Source of the DNA: Micromonospora lupini
GTDB taxonomy: Bacteria > Actinomycetota > Actinomycetes > Mycobacteriales > Micromonosporaceae
NCBI RefSeq assembly: GCF_026342015.1
Contig: NZ_JAPENL010000002.1
Location: 2,609,001 to 2,673,000 of the forward strand
Direction of reading: 5' to 3'
DNA: 64,000 nucleotides
Part shown: positions 23,467 through 31,504 of the stretch, piece by piece
Numbering within the stretch: position 1 is the first letter of the stretch
Layout of the letters: every line of letters starts with the position of its first letter
The notes under the pieces: model-generated
What the model saw: only the letters and a program-made list of their open reading frames with translations
The model's database searches: none
What the model was told of the DNA's origin: nothing
Position numbers and translations under genes: made by a program

Positions 23467-24594
23467 TCAGGAGCGGGAGCAGGTGGCGCCGTTGAGCGCG
23501 AAGCTGGTCGGGGACGAGTACGACCCGCTCAGCGTCCCCTGGTAGCCGAAGCTGGCCGTGCCGCCGGGTGCGACCGACCCGTTGTGGCTGACGTTGCGGG
23601 CGGTCACCGTCGACCCGCTCTGGCTCACCGTGGCGTTCCAGGCGTTGGTGACCTGCTGCCCGCCGGGCAGGCTGTAGGTCAGCGTCCAGCCGTTGATCGC
23701 GCTGGACCCGGTGTTGGTGATCTGGACGTCGGCGGTGAAGCCGTTGTTCCACGCGTTGGCCGTGTACTTCACCGCGCAGCCCGCGCTGCCGCCCGGCGGC
23801 GGGGTCGTCGGCGGCGGGTTGGTGGGGTTGCCGCCGCCACCGTTGACGTTTGCCGAGAACGAGGTCACCGCGAGGCCGGCACCACCCTGCCACGGCTCGA
23901 AGCCGGCCTGGATGCTTGTCAGGTACCAGGAGTTGGTGATCGCGCCCCGGTTGCGGGTGTCGTTGATGAAGTCCAGCACGCTGAAGTTCAGGCTGGAGAC
24001 CGCCGACGACGCGACGTACGAGATGACGTTGTTGGAGCCGTTGCTGCCCCGCCAGACCTCCCAGGTCCGGCCGGCCAGGTTGGTCGTGCCGACCACCGAG
24101 CCGATGGGCTGGATCGGGCCCTGGCGGTTGAGCCAGATCATGATCTCCATCTGGTTCACCCCGTCCCGCTTGGGCGACGGGTCGAGCCAGATGTCGTACG
24201 CCGCGTCGTAGATGGCGCCGCTGACGTACCGGTAGGAGATGCTGCTGGTGGCGCTGCTGATCTGCGACACCTGGATCGGCAGGTTCGTGCCGGGGGAACA
24301 GTTGGTGTAGTGACAACCGAGGAACACCGAGGGGTACGACGTGGGCGCCCCGTTGGTGGGGCTGCTGCCGTTCAGCGTGGTGATCTCGAAGCCGTTGCTG
24401 GTGACGTTGATGCACTGCTGGGCGGAGGTGCCCCAGCGGTTGTTCTGCACGACGTAGCGACCCTGGATGACTGTCGAGCCGTACTGTTCGCAGATCTGGG
24501 TGTCGGCGGAGGCGCTGCCGCCGAGGGCCACGGCGACGAGCGAGCTGGCGACCAGCAGACCGGCGGCAGCCAGGGCCCGAAGTTGACGTTTCAT
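23467..24594 (-). CDS. Secreted endo-1,4-beta-glucanase, GH12 with CBM2
   Basis: 375 residues. A signal peptide covers about residues 1-30 (GGSASADT). The GH12 domain spans about 31-250, with the nucleophile Glu in NQMEIMIWLN and the acid/base Glu in IQAGFEPWQGG. After a Gly/Pro/Thr linker comes a CBM2 (about 272-375) with conserved Trp (AWNNGF, INGWTLTY) and end Cys residues (GCAVKY and GATCSRS) that form the typical disulfide. It should hydrolyse cellulose or mixed-linkage glucan outside the cell. AAGGAG precedes the ATG, and a CebR-type box lies 51 bases upstream. Confidence 0.95.
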   Translation of the reverse strand: MKRQLRALAAAGLLVASSLVAVALGGSASADTQICEQYGSTVIQGRYVVQNNRWGTSAQQCINVTSNGFEITTLNGSSPTNGAPTSYPSVFLGCHYTNCSPGTNLPIQVSQISSATSSISYRYVSGAIYDAAYDIWLDPSPKRDGVNQMEIMIWLNRQGPIQPIGSVVGTTNLAGRTWEVWRGSNGSNNVISYVASSAVSSLNFSVLDFINDTRNRGAITNSWYLTSIQAGFEPWQGGAGLAVTSFSANVNGGGGNPTNPPPTTPPPGGSAGCAVKYTANAWNNGFTADVQITNTGSSAINGWTLTYSLPGGQQVTNAWNATVSQSGSTVTARNVSHNGSVAPGGTASFGYQGTLSGSYSSPTSFALNGATCSRS

Positions 24595-24894
24595 GACGCT
24601 CCTTGACTCGGCGCGTGCCGGGCGCCGGATGTGGTGGGATGGTGCGGGAGCGCTCCCACGCTCAACGACACATTTACATGCCTGAAACTAAGGCGCAACC
24701 GCCCGCGTCAAACTGGTGAATTGTGAGGATTGCCATCCCGCCACCGAACGGGCGTCGAGGGCCGACCAGCTAAGCGGCGCGAACGGCCGAGGAGCGGATC
24801 CGGCGGCCCGATCAGGCCCTGGTGTGCGCCGATAGCTCCGAGTAGCGTGTTGCCTCCGACGCGTTCCGCTCCCCCTCCGGAGGCGTACACCACC
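24595..24894. other. Divergent intergenic region
   Basis: 300 bases between the cellulase and the monooxygenase. It holds the CebR-type box, a minus-strand TTGACG (24711-24706) that could be the cellulase -35, and for the plus gene a TAGCGT at 24843-24848 and a GGAGG at 24879-24883. Confidence 0.5.
24646..24657. promoter_or_regulatory. CebR-type operator upstream of the GH12 cellulase
   Basis: The core GGGAGCGCTCCC is a perfect 12-bp palindrome. On the cellulase strand it extends to TGGGAGCGCTCCCG, one base from the Streptomyces CebR site TGGGAGCGCTCCCA. CebR represses cellulase genes until cello-oligosaccharides appear. Confidence 0.8.
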
Positions 24895-26001
24895 ATGGGT
24901 GGCTCCCCCCTGCGCATTCTCATCGTCGGCGCGGGCATCGCCGGCCTGGCCGTCGCCCGGGCCCTGCGCCTGGCGGGCTTCCGGCCCGACGTCACCGACA
25001 AGCTGCCCCCGGGGGAGTCGACCGAGACCGGCCTCTACCTGCCCGGCAACGCCGCCCGCGCGCTGCACCGGCTGGACCTGCACGACCCGGTCCGTCCTCT
25101 CGGGCAGGTGATCCACCGGCAGCGGTTCTTCGACGCCGCGGGGCTGCCCCTCTGCGAGGTGGACCTCGACGCCCTCTGGGCCGGCGTCGGCGAGTGCCGG
25201 GCGCTGCCCCGGGCGGACCTGCACCGGGTGCTGCTCAGCGGCGCCGGCGGCGCCGTCCGACACGGCGCCGAGGTCCGCACCCTCGATCTGCTGCCGCGCG
25301 CGGTCGGGGTCACCTTCACCGACGGCACGAGCACCGAGTACGACCTGGTCATCGGCGCCGACGGGCCGCGTTCCTCGGTCCGGGCCCTGGCCGCGCTCGG
25401 CGGGCCACCCCGCCCGGCCGGGCACGTCGTCTACCGGGCCGTCCTGCGAGACGGCCCGCCCGTCACCGACTGGACCGCGCTGCTCGGGCAGCGCTCCGGT
25501 CTGCTGCTGGTGCCGATCGGGGAGGGGCGGCTGCACTGCTACGCCGACGAGGCGGGCACCGAGCCGCCCGCCGACCCGGTGGCCCGGCTGCGCGAACTCT
25601 TCGCCGACTACCGGGGGCCGGTGCCCGAGGTGCTGGACATGCTCGACCGGGTGCACGCCGGGATCACCGACGAGGTCGAGCTGGGCCGCTGGTACCGGGG
25701 GCGGGTGCTGCTGGTCGGCGACGCCGCGCACGCCACCGCGCCGACCCTGTCCCAGGGCGCCGCGATGGCCCTGGAGGACGCCGTGGTGCTGGCCGAGTCG
25801 TTGCGCGCCGCGGGCAGCGTGGAAGCGGCCCTGGTGGCGTACGAGAGTCGTCGTCGCCCGCGTACCCGCTGGGTGGCCGACCGGACCCGCGACCGCAACC
25901 GGACCAGGGACGTGCCGCCGGCGCTGCGTGATCCGCTGCTGCGCGGACGCGGCGGACGCATCTTCGGGGAGCACTACCGGTTGCTGGTCGGCCCGCTGTA
26001 G
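24895..26001 (+). CDS. FAD-dependent monooxygenase (PHBH/UbiH type)
   Basis: 368 residues from the ATG at 24895 with GGAGG upstream. The FAD-binding Rossmann motif is LIVGAGIAGLAVARAL at the N-terminus, the DG motif is VIGADGPRSSVR near residue 160, and the GD motif is LLVGDAAHATAPTLSQGAAMALEDA near residue 275. This is the class A flavoprotein hydroxylase plan. It would hydroxylate an aromatic or polyketide-like substrate with NAD(P)H. The gene is isolated, so the substrate is unknown. Confidence 0.9.
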   Translation: MGGSPLRILIVGAGIAGLAVARALRLAGFRPDVTDKLPPGESTETGLYLPGNAARALHRLDLHDPVRPLGQVIHRQRFFDAAGLPLCEVDLDALWAGVGECRALPRADLHRVLLSGAGGAVRHGAEVRTLDLLPRAVGVTFTDGTSTEYDLVIGADGPRSSVRALAALGGPPRPAGHVVYRAVLRDGPPVTDWTALLGQRSGLLLVPIGEGRLHCYADEAGTEPPADPVARLRELFADYRGPVPEVLDMLDRVHAGITDEVELGRWYRGRVLLVGDAAHATAPTLSQGAAMALEDAVVLAESLRAAGSVEAALVAYESRRRPRTRWVADRTRDRNRTRDVPPALRDPLLRGRGGRIFGEHYRLLVGPL

Positions 26002-26130
26002 GCCCGTAGTAGATCGTGTCACGCCACCCCACGCGGCGCTGCGACCTGCCGAGGACTATCCTCCTTGCGGATGACGGCCCGCAGATAACAGCGTGTGCCG
26101 AGCGGGACAACCGAGAACCGGAGGCCACTC

Positions 26131-27888
26131 GTGACCACCGTCGCACCCAAGCCGGTCGTGACCCGGCCCTGGCCGGTCCGGGAGCCGGTCAAGGGGTCGG
26201 CCATCGCGCGGCTGCTGCGTACCACGGACGCGAAGCAGATCGGGATCATGTACATGGTCACCGCGTTCGCGTTCTTCCTGATCGGCGGCCTGATGGCCCT
26301 GGTCATGCGGGCTGAGCTGGCCCGACCCGGGCTGCAGTTCCTGTCGCCCGAGCAGTACAACCAGCTCTTCACGATGCACGGCACGATCATGCTGCTGTTC
26401 TTCGCGACGCCTATCGTGTTCGCCTTCGCGAACTACATCGTGCCGATCCAGATCGGCGCGCCAGATGTGTCCTTCCCCCGCCTGAACAGCTTCGCCTACT
26501 GGCTGTACCTGTTCGGCGGCACGATCGCCACCGCCGGCTTCATCACCCCGGGCGGCGCCGCCGACTTCGGCTGGTTCGCGTACTCGCCGCTGAGCAGCGT
26601 CGAGAACTCGCCAGGCGTCGGCGCCAACATGTGGATCATGGGTCTGGCCATCTCCGGCCTGGGCACCATCCTCGGCGCGGTGAACATGATCACCACGGTG
26701 CTCACCCTGCGTGCGCCCGGCATGACCATGTTCCGGATGCCGATCTTCACGTGGAACATCCTGGTCACCAGCCTCCTGGTGATCCTGGTCTTCCCGCTGC
26801 TGGCCGCCGCGCTGTTCGCGCTCGCCGCGGATCGCATCCTCGGCGCCCACGTGTACGACGCGGCAACAGGTGGGCCGATGCTCTGGCAGCACCTGTTCTG
26901 GTTCTTCGGGCACCCCGAGGTGTACATCGTGGCGTTGCCGTTCTTCGGCATCATCAGCGAGATCATCCCGGTCTTCTCCCGCAAGCCGATCTTCGGCTAC
27001 AAGGGTCTGGTCGCCGCGACCGTCGCGATCGCCGCGCTCTCGATGAGCGTCTGGGCGCACCACATGTTCGCCACCGGTCAGGTTCTGCTGCCGTTCTTCA
27101 GCTTCCTGAGCTACCTGATCGCGGTGCCGACAGGCATGAAGTTCTTCAACTGGATCGGCACCATGTGGCGGGGCCAGATCAGCTTCGAGACGCCCATGCT
27201 CTGGGCGGTCGGATTCCTGGTCACCTTCCTCTTCGGTGGTCTCACAGGTGTGCTGCTGGCCAGCCCGCCGCTCGACTTCCACGTGTCGGACTCGTACTTC
27301 GTGGTGGCGCACTTCCACTACGTGCTCTTCGGCACCATCGTGTTCGCGGTCTTCGCCGGCATCTACTTCTGGTTCCCGAAGATGTTCGGCCGGATGCTCG
27401 ACGAGCGCCTGGGCAAGGTGCACTTCTGGCTCACCATGATCGGCTTCCACACCACGTTCCTGGTGCAGCACTGGCTCGGCGCCGAGGGCATGCCCCGCCG
27501 GTACGCCGACTACCTGCCCGGCGACGGTTTCACCACGCTGAACACGATCTCCACGATCGGTGCGTTCATCACCGGTATCTCCACGCTGCCGTTCATCTAC
27601 AACTGCTGGAAGTCGTACAAGACCGGCCCGGTGGTCGAGGTGAACGACCCCTGGGGTCACGGCAACTCGCTTGAGTGGGCGACCAGCAGCCCGCCGCCGC
27701 TGCGCAACTTCGACCGGATGCCCCGCATCCGCTCCGAGCGGCCGGCGTTCGACATGAAGTTCCCGGAGCTGGCCGCCGGTCAGACCCTTGCCGGTCCGCC
27801 GGAGGGTGGCTCCAAGCCGCTGACCAGCGAGTCGGACGGCGGCGCTCGCTACAGCGAGGACACCGCCAGCGACATCGACAGGCACTGA
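26131..27888 (+). CDS. ctaD: Cytochrome c oxidase subunit I (aa3 type)
   Basis: 585 residues from the GTG at 26131 with GGAGG 6 bases upstream; an in-frame GTG at 26095 lacks such a site. Twelve membrane helices are expected. Low-spin heme ligand region FTMHGTIMLLFF, CuB region HPEVYIVALPFFGIISEI (with the His-Tyr cross-link pair), HHMF, and heme a/a3 ligands in HFHYVLFG are all present. It is the catalytic subunit that reduces O2 and pumps protons in the cytoplasmic membrane. No subunit II or III genes are near, as for the separate ctaD of mycobacteria. Confidence 0.96.
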   Translation: MTTVAPKPVVTRPWPVREPVKGSAIARLLRTTDAKQIGIMYMVTAFAFFLIGGLMALVMRAELARPGLQFLSPEQYNQLFTMHGTIMLLFFATPIVFAFANYIVPIQIGAPDVSFPRLNSFAYWLYLFGGTIATAGFITPGGAADFGWFAYSPLSSVENSPGVGANMWIMGLAISGLGTILGAVNMITTVLTLRAPGMTMFRMPIFTWNILVTSLLVILVFPLLAAALFALAADRILGAHVYDAATGGPMLWQHLFWFFGHPEVYIVALPFFGIISEIIPVFSRKPIFGYKGLVAATVAIAALSMSVWAHHMFATGQVLLPFFSFLSYLIAVPTGMKFFNWIGTMWRGQISFETPMLWAVGFLVTFLFGGLTGVLLASPPLDFHVSDSYFVVAHFHYVLFGTIVFAVFAGIYFWFPKMFGRMLDERLGKVHFWLTMIGFHTTFLVQHWLGAEGMPRRYADYLPGDGFTTLNTISTIGAFITGISTLPFIYNCWKSYKTGPVVEVNDPWGHGNSLEWATSSPPPLRNFDRMPRIRSERPAFDMKFPELAAGQTLAGPPEGGSKPLTSESDGGARYSEDTASDIDRH

Positions 27889-28292
27889 CGCTCCAAACCG
27901 CTCAGCCGTACGACGGGCGCCGCCCCCGGGACCACCCGGGAGCGGCGCCCGTCGTCATGTCCGCCAGACCTCGCTCCCACCCTCGTCTCACGCGACTCGG
28001 CGGGATGCCGTCGCCTACCAGTCCTCCGGCTGCTCGGCCCGGTCCGGCTGTTCGGCCTCCTCCGATCTCCCGCCCGGCCCCTGCGGGTCGATCCGCCTGG
28101 TCGGATGGTGCGGGGCCTGTGATGCTGAAGAGCCGTCGGACTCACCACCATCCGCAGCCGGCCCACCCCGTGACCGTTCGAGTGCCACGTAGAGCCGCTG
28201 CGGCGCGGTCCGGCGTCGACCCGGCGGGTGCGCCGGCGTGGTGCGACGTCCGCGCGGCCCGCAGCGCGCAGCGGGGGGCGTCCGCGCGGTCC
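27889..28292. other. Intergenic region between ctaD and the MFS gene
   Basis: 404 bases. After the ctaD terminator I see no supported gene. Several frames are open because of high GC, including a minus-strand tail ending at 28015 in the frame of a false ORF across the MFS gene. A short real peptide gene cannot be excluded. Confidence 0.4.
27910..27955. terminator. Strong terminator hairpin after ctaD
   Basis: Arms 27910-27923 and 27942-27955 form a perfect 14-bp stem, continued inward by CCCGGG at 27925-27930 and 27935-27940 around an ACCA loop. Confidence 0.85.
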
Positions 28293-29519
28293 TCAGCGGG
28301 TGGCGGCGGCGAGTGCGGGCTCGGTGGGCGACACCGACGCGAGAACGTCGGCGTCGCGACGGCGGCGCAACTCGCCGGGTAGCACGGCCAGGGTGACAAG
28401 CGCGCCGAGCGCTCCGGTCACCACGAAGCCCCAGAGCGGCGCGCTGGCGTCGATCACCGCGCCGGCGAGCGGTGCGCCGACAGCGATGCCGACGGTGACC
28501 GCCGAGCCGTGCAGGCCCATCGCCTCGCCGCGTACCTCGGCCGGGGCCAGGCGGCTGACGGCGTCGGAGGAGGCCGCGATGGTCGGCGCGCAGAGCGCCC
28601 CGGCCGGGATCAGCGCCAGGCAGAGCAGCCACCAGTGCGCGCCGCCCAACCCGACCGGGATGGTGCAGAGCGCGAGCGCGGCGGTGAGGATCAGCGGAGA
28701 GAGCGAGCGGTGCACCGCCCCGTAGGCGAAGCCGCCGGCCAGGGAGGCGACCGCCCAGCCGGCCAGCACGGCACCGGTCCAGCTGGCCTCGCCGCTGGCC
28801 CGCAGGACCGCGACCACCGCGACGTCGGTGCCGCCGAGCACCAGGGTGGCGGCGGCGCTGAGCGCCAGTACGGCGAGCAGCCGGGGCGTCAGCCACTCCC
28901 GGCGAGGCACGTGAGGCCGCGGGCCGGAGGGCTCGGCGGCACTGCGGATCGGTGGGTTCACCAGCCACAGGGCGATCCCGGCGGCGACGATGCCGCCGCC
29001 GACGAGGTACATGGTGGTCTGCGCCGAGATCGCGGTGACCAGGGCCACCGCCAACGCGGGGCCGATCATGAAGGACAGTTCGACGGACATGGAGTCCAGC
29101 GCGTACGCCGGCCGCCGTTGATCTTCCGGAACCAGCGCGGCGATCGACTGGCGGACGACCGAGAAGATGGGCAGAGCCAGCGAGCCGGCCACGAAGGCGG
29201 TCGGCAGCAGCAGGGGGTACGACAACGACGGCGCGGTGGTCCAGAACACCGCCTCGGCGATGCCGGTGAGCACCAGCACCGGACGCAGGCCACGCCTGTC
29301 GACCAGGCGGCCGAGCAGCGGGCCACCGATCGCCGCGCCTACCGTGACCGCGGCGCCCACCAGGCCGGCCGCGCCGTAGCCCCGGTCGAGATCGAGCACG
29401 ACGTGGAAGGTCAGCGTGACGCCTGTCGCCGTGAGCGGGATGCGGGCCAGGACGGCGACCAGCAGCAGCGACCGCAGGCCGGGCAGGGCGAGGGCTGTCC
29501 GGTAAGGCTTCAGGTTCAT
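28293..29519 (-). CDS. MFS transporter, drug-exporter type
   Basis: 408 residues from the ATG at 29519, with GGAGG 10 bases upstream; the in-frame ATG at 29543 lies before this site. Twelve hydrophobic helices are visible. The loop after helix 2 reads GRLVDRRGLRPVLVL, the classic MFS signature. It likely exports a small hydrophobic compound with proton antiport. No regulator is beside it, and its substrate is unknown. Confidence 0.87.
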   Translation of the reverse strand: MNLKPYRTALALPGLRSLLLVAVLARIPLTATGVTLTFHVVLDLDRGYGAAGLVGAAVTVGAAIGGPLLGRLVDRRGLRPVLVLTGIAEAVFWTTAPSLSYPLLLPTAFVAGSLALPIFSVVRQSIAALVPEDQRRPAYALDSMSVELSFMIGPALAVALVTAISAQTTMYLVGGGIVAAGIALWLVNPPIRSAAEPSGPRPHVPRREWLTPRLLAVLALSAAATLVLGGTDVAVVAVLRASGEASWTGAVLAGWAVASLAGGFAYGAVHRSLSPLILTAALALCTIPVGLGGAHWWLLCLALIPAGALCAPTIAASSDAVSRLAPAEVRGEAMGLHGSAVTVGIAVGAPLAGAVIDASAPLWGFVVTGALGALVTLAVLPGELRRRRDADVLASVSPTEPALAAATR

Positions 29520-29583
29520 GTTGGTCCGTACCTCCGGCGACATCCTCGGCGGGGGGCGGACCGTTGGCCAACCAATTACCGCC

Positions 29584-30165
29584 TCATGCGGCCCTGATCA
29601 CAGGTTCGCCGTGCAGGATCACGCCGGCGCCGTCCATCGCCCGCAACGCCACGTCTGTGGTCTCCGAAGCGACCGCGGCGGTCAGCTCCAGCAGGACGGT
29701 GGTGGCGAAGCCCTCCCGGGCGGCGTCGAGCGCGGTGGCGCGGACGCAGTGGTCGGTGGCGATACCGACCACGTCGACCCGGTCCACGTCGTGCCGACGC
29801 AGCCAGTCGGCCAGGCACTCGCCGTCGTCGGCGTGCCCCTCGAACCCGGAGTACGCCGCCGCGTGCTCACCCTTGTGGAAGATCGCCTCGACCCGCCCGG
29901 TCTCCAGCTCCGGGTGGAACTCCGAGCCGCTGGTGCCGACCACGCAGTGCCGGGGCCACGACTCCACGAAGTCCGGCGGATCGCCGAAGTGTGCGCCCGG
30001 GTCGATGTGGTAATCCTTCGTGGCGACCACGTGCTGCCACCGGTCCGGCTCGACGGCGAGCAGCCGGGAGATCCCGGCGGCGACTCCGGCGCCACCCGGG
30101 ACGGCCAGCGAGCCGCCCTCGCAGAAGTCGTTCTGCACGTCCACGATGATCAGCGCGTCGGCCAT
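29584..30165 (-). CDS. pncA: Nicotinamidase
   Basis: 193 residues, isochorismatase-like fold. Catalytic triad D9 (VDVQNDF), K98 (FHKGEH) and C140 (ATDHCVRATA) is intact, and metal ligands are in the DYHIDPGAHF segment (D51, H53). It converts nicotinamide to nicotinate. The gene lies 36 bases after pncB in the same direction, so the pair gives the two steps of NAD salvage from nicotinamide to nicotinate mononucleotide. Clinically known family members activate pyrazinamide. Confidence 0.94.
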   Translation of the reverse strand: MADALIIVDVQNDFCEGGSLAVPGGAGVAAGISRLLAVEPDRWQHVVATKDYHIDPGAHFGDPPDFVESWPRHCVVGTSGSEFHPELETGRVEAIFHKGEHAAAYSGFEGHADDGECLADWLRRHDVDRVDVVGIATDHCVRATALDAAREGFATTVLLELTAAVASETTDVALRAMDGAGVILHGEPVIRAA

Positions 30166-30201
30166 CGGGATCTGCCTCTCGGGTCGGGTTGGCGGAGGGG
30201 G

Positions 30202-31488
30202 TCAGGCGGCGGGCACGACAGTGACCGGCACGGCCGGGTCGCCGGCGGAGAGCTTCAACCCCTCCCACGGGATGGAGATGAGGCACTCGCGCAGGTGCTC
30301 CCGGGACTCGTCGAGGGTGGGCAGACCCACGGGTTCGCCGTCGATCACGTACGAGCGCTGGAGCAGCCGGTCGTTGGCCTGCCGGTCGGGCACGCCCTGC
30401 GGGACGATGATCTCCTCCGTGGCGGTGCCTGTCGGCTTGTGCCGGCGGACCGCGACCTTCCGCCCGCCGATGGTCGCCTTGTGCTCCGACCGCTTCACCA
30501 CCGGGCGGCCCTCGACCTCGACGAGCTTGTAGACCAGCCCCGCGGTGGGTGCCCCGGAGCCGGTGACCACTGCAGTCCCCGCGCCGTACATGTCGACCGG
30601 CTCGGCGGCCAGCGCGGCGATCGAGTACTCGTCCAGGTCGCCCGAGACGATGATCTTCGTCTCGGTGGCGCCCAGCGAGTCCAGCAGTTCCCGGGACTGC
30701 TGCGCGATCACCGCGAGGTCACCCGAGTCGATCCGGATCGCCCGCAGCTCCGGCCCGGCCACCGCGATCGCGTTGCGAATGCCCTGGCTGATGTCGTACG
30801 TGTCGACAAGCAGCGTGGTGTCCTTGCCCAGCGTGGCCACCTGCGAGGCGAACGCCGCCCGCTCGTCGTCGTGCAGCAGGGTGAACGCGTGTGCCGCAGT
30901 GCCCGCCGTGGGGATGCCGTAGCGCTCCCCGGCGGCGAGGTTGGAGGTGAACCGGAAACCGGCCAGGTACGCGGCCCGTGCCGCCGCCACCGCCGCCTCC
31001 TCGTGTGCCCGGCGCGATCCCATCTCGATCAGCGCCCGGCCCCGGGCGGCGGTGACCATCCGCGCCGCGGCCGCGGCCACCGCGCAGTCGTGGTTGAGCA
31101 CGGAGAGCGCCACCGTCTCCAGCACCACGCACTCGGCGAAGCCGCCGGAGACGGTCAGGATCGGCGAACCGGGGAAGAACAGCTCACCCTCGGCGTACCC
31201 GTCGATGTCGCCCGTGAAGCGGTAGTCGGTGAGCCAGGCCGCCGCCGCCTCGTCGACCACCCCGGTGCGGCGCAGGAAGTCGACCTCCGTCGGGTCGAAC
31301 CGGAAGTCGCGGATCAGCTCGATGAGCCGCGCGGTGCCGGCGACGACGCCGTAGCGCCGGCCGCTGGGCAACCGACGGCTGAACACCTCGAAGACACAGC
31401 GGCGGTCGGCGGTGCCGTCCTTGAGTGCCGCGCTGACCATGGTCAGCTCGTAGTGGTCGGTCAGCAGCGCGGGGCGGAGGGTGCTCAC
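30202..31488 (-). CDS. pncB: Nicotinate phosphoribosyltransferase
   Basis: 428 residues. It opens with LRPALLTDHYELTMVSAALKDG, the substrate-binding region that includes a Tyr and a phosphorylatable-type region later (the AFTLLHDDERAAF segment). A PRPP-binding part is near AIRIDSGDLAVIAQQSRELLD and VSGDLDEYSI. It makes nicotinate mononucleotide from nicotinate and PRPP with ATP. The GTG at 31488 has TAGGCT 6 bases before it. Position next to the clpS block matches Rv1330c (pncB1) in M. tuberculosis. Confidence 0.95.
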   Translation of the reverse strand: MSTLRPALLTDHYELTMVSAALKDGTADRRCVFEVFSRRLPSGRRYGVVAGTARLIELIRDFRFDPTEVDFLRRTGVVDEAAAAWLTDYRFTGDIDGYAEGELFFPGSPILTVSGGFAECVVLETVALSVLNHDCAVAAAAARMVTAARGRALIEMGSRRAHEEAAVAAARAAYLAGFRFTSNLAAGERYGIPTAGTAAHAFTLLHDDERAAFASQVATLGKDTTLLVDTYDISQGIRNAIAVAGPELRAIRIDSGDLAVIAQQSRELLDSLGATETKIIVSGDLDEYSIAALAAEPVDMYGAGTAVVTGSGAPTAGLVYKLVEVEGRPVVKRSEHKATIGGRKVAVRRHKPTGTATEEIIVPQGVPDRQANDRLLQRSYVIDGEPVGLPTLDESREHLRECLISIPWEGLKLSAGDPAVPVTVVPAA

Positions 31489-31494
31489 CGCACC

Positions 31495-31500
31495 AGCCTA
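31495..31500 (-). promoter_or_regulatory. -10 box of a probable leaderless pncB-pncA promoter
   Basis: TAGGCT on the minus strand, 6 bases before the GTG at 31488. It lies in the gap just after the LuxR-type gene, whose stop is at 31505. Confidence 0.5.
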
Positions 31501-31504
31501 AGGT

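Noticed and set aside
26056..27885. 609-codon minus-strand ORF opposite ctaD
   Set aside because: CtaD is unmistakable on the plus strand; the antisense product is low-complexity, charged and unlike any family.
28015..29571. Minus-strand ORF overlapping the MFS gene in another frame and running into the gap before it
   Set aside because: Its first two thirds are the shadow of the MFS gene; the tail at 28015-28290 shows no ribosome-binding site and no domain, so a real gene is not supported.
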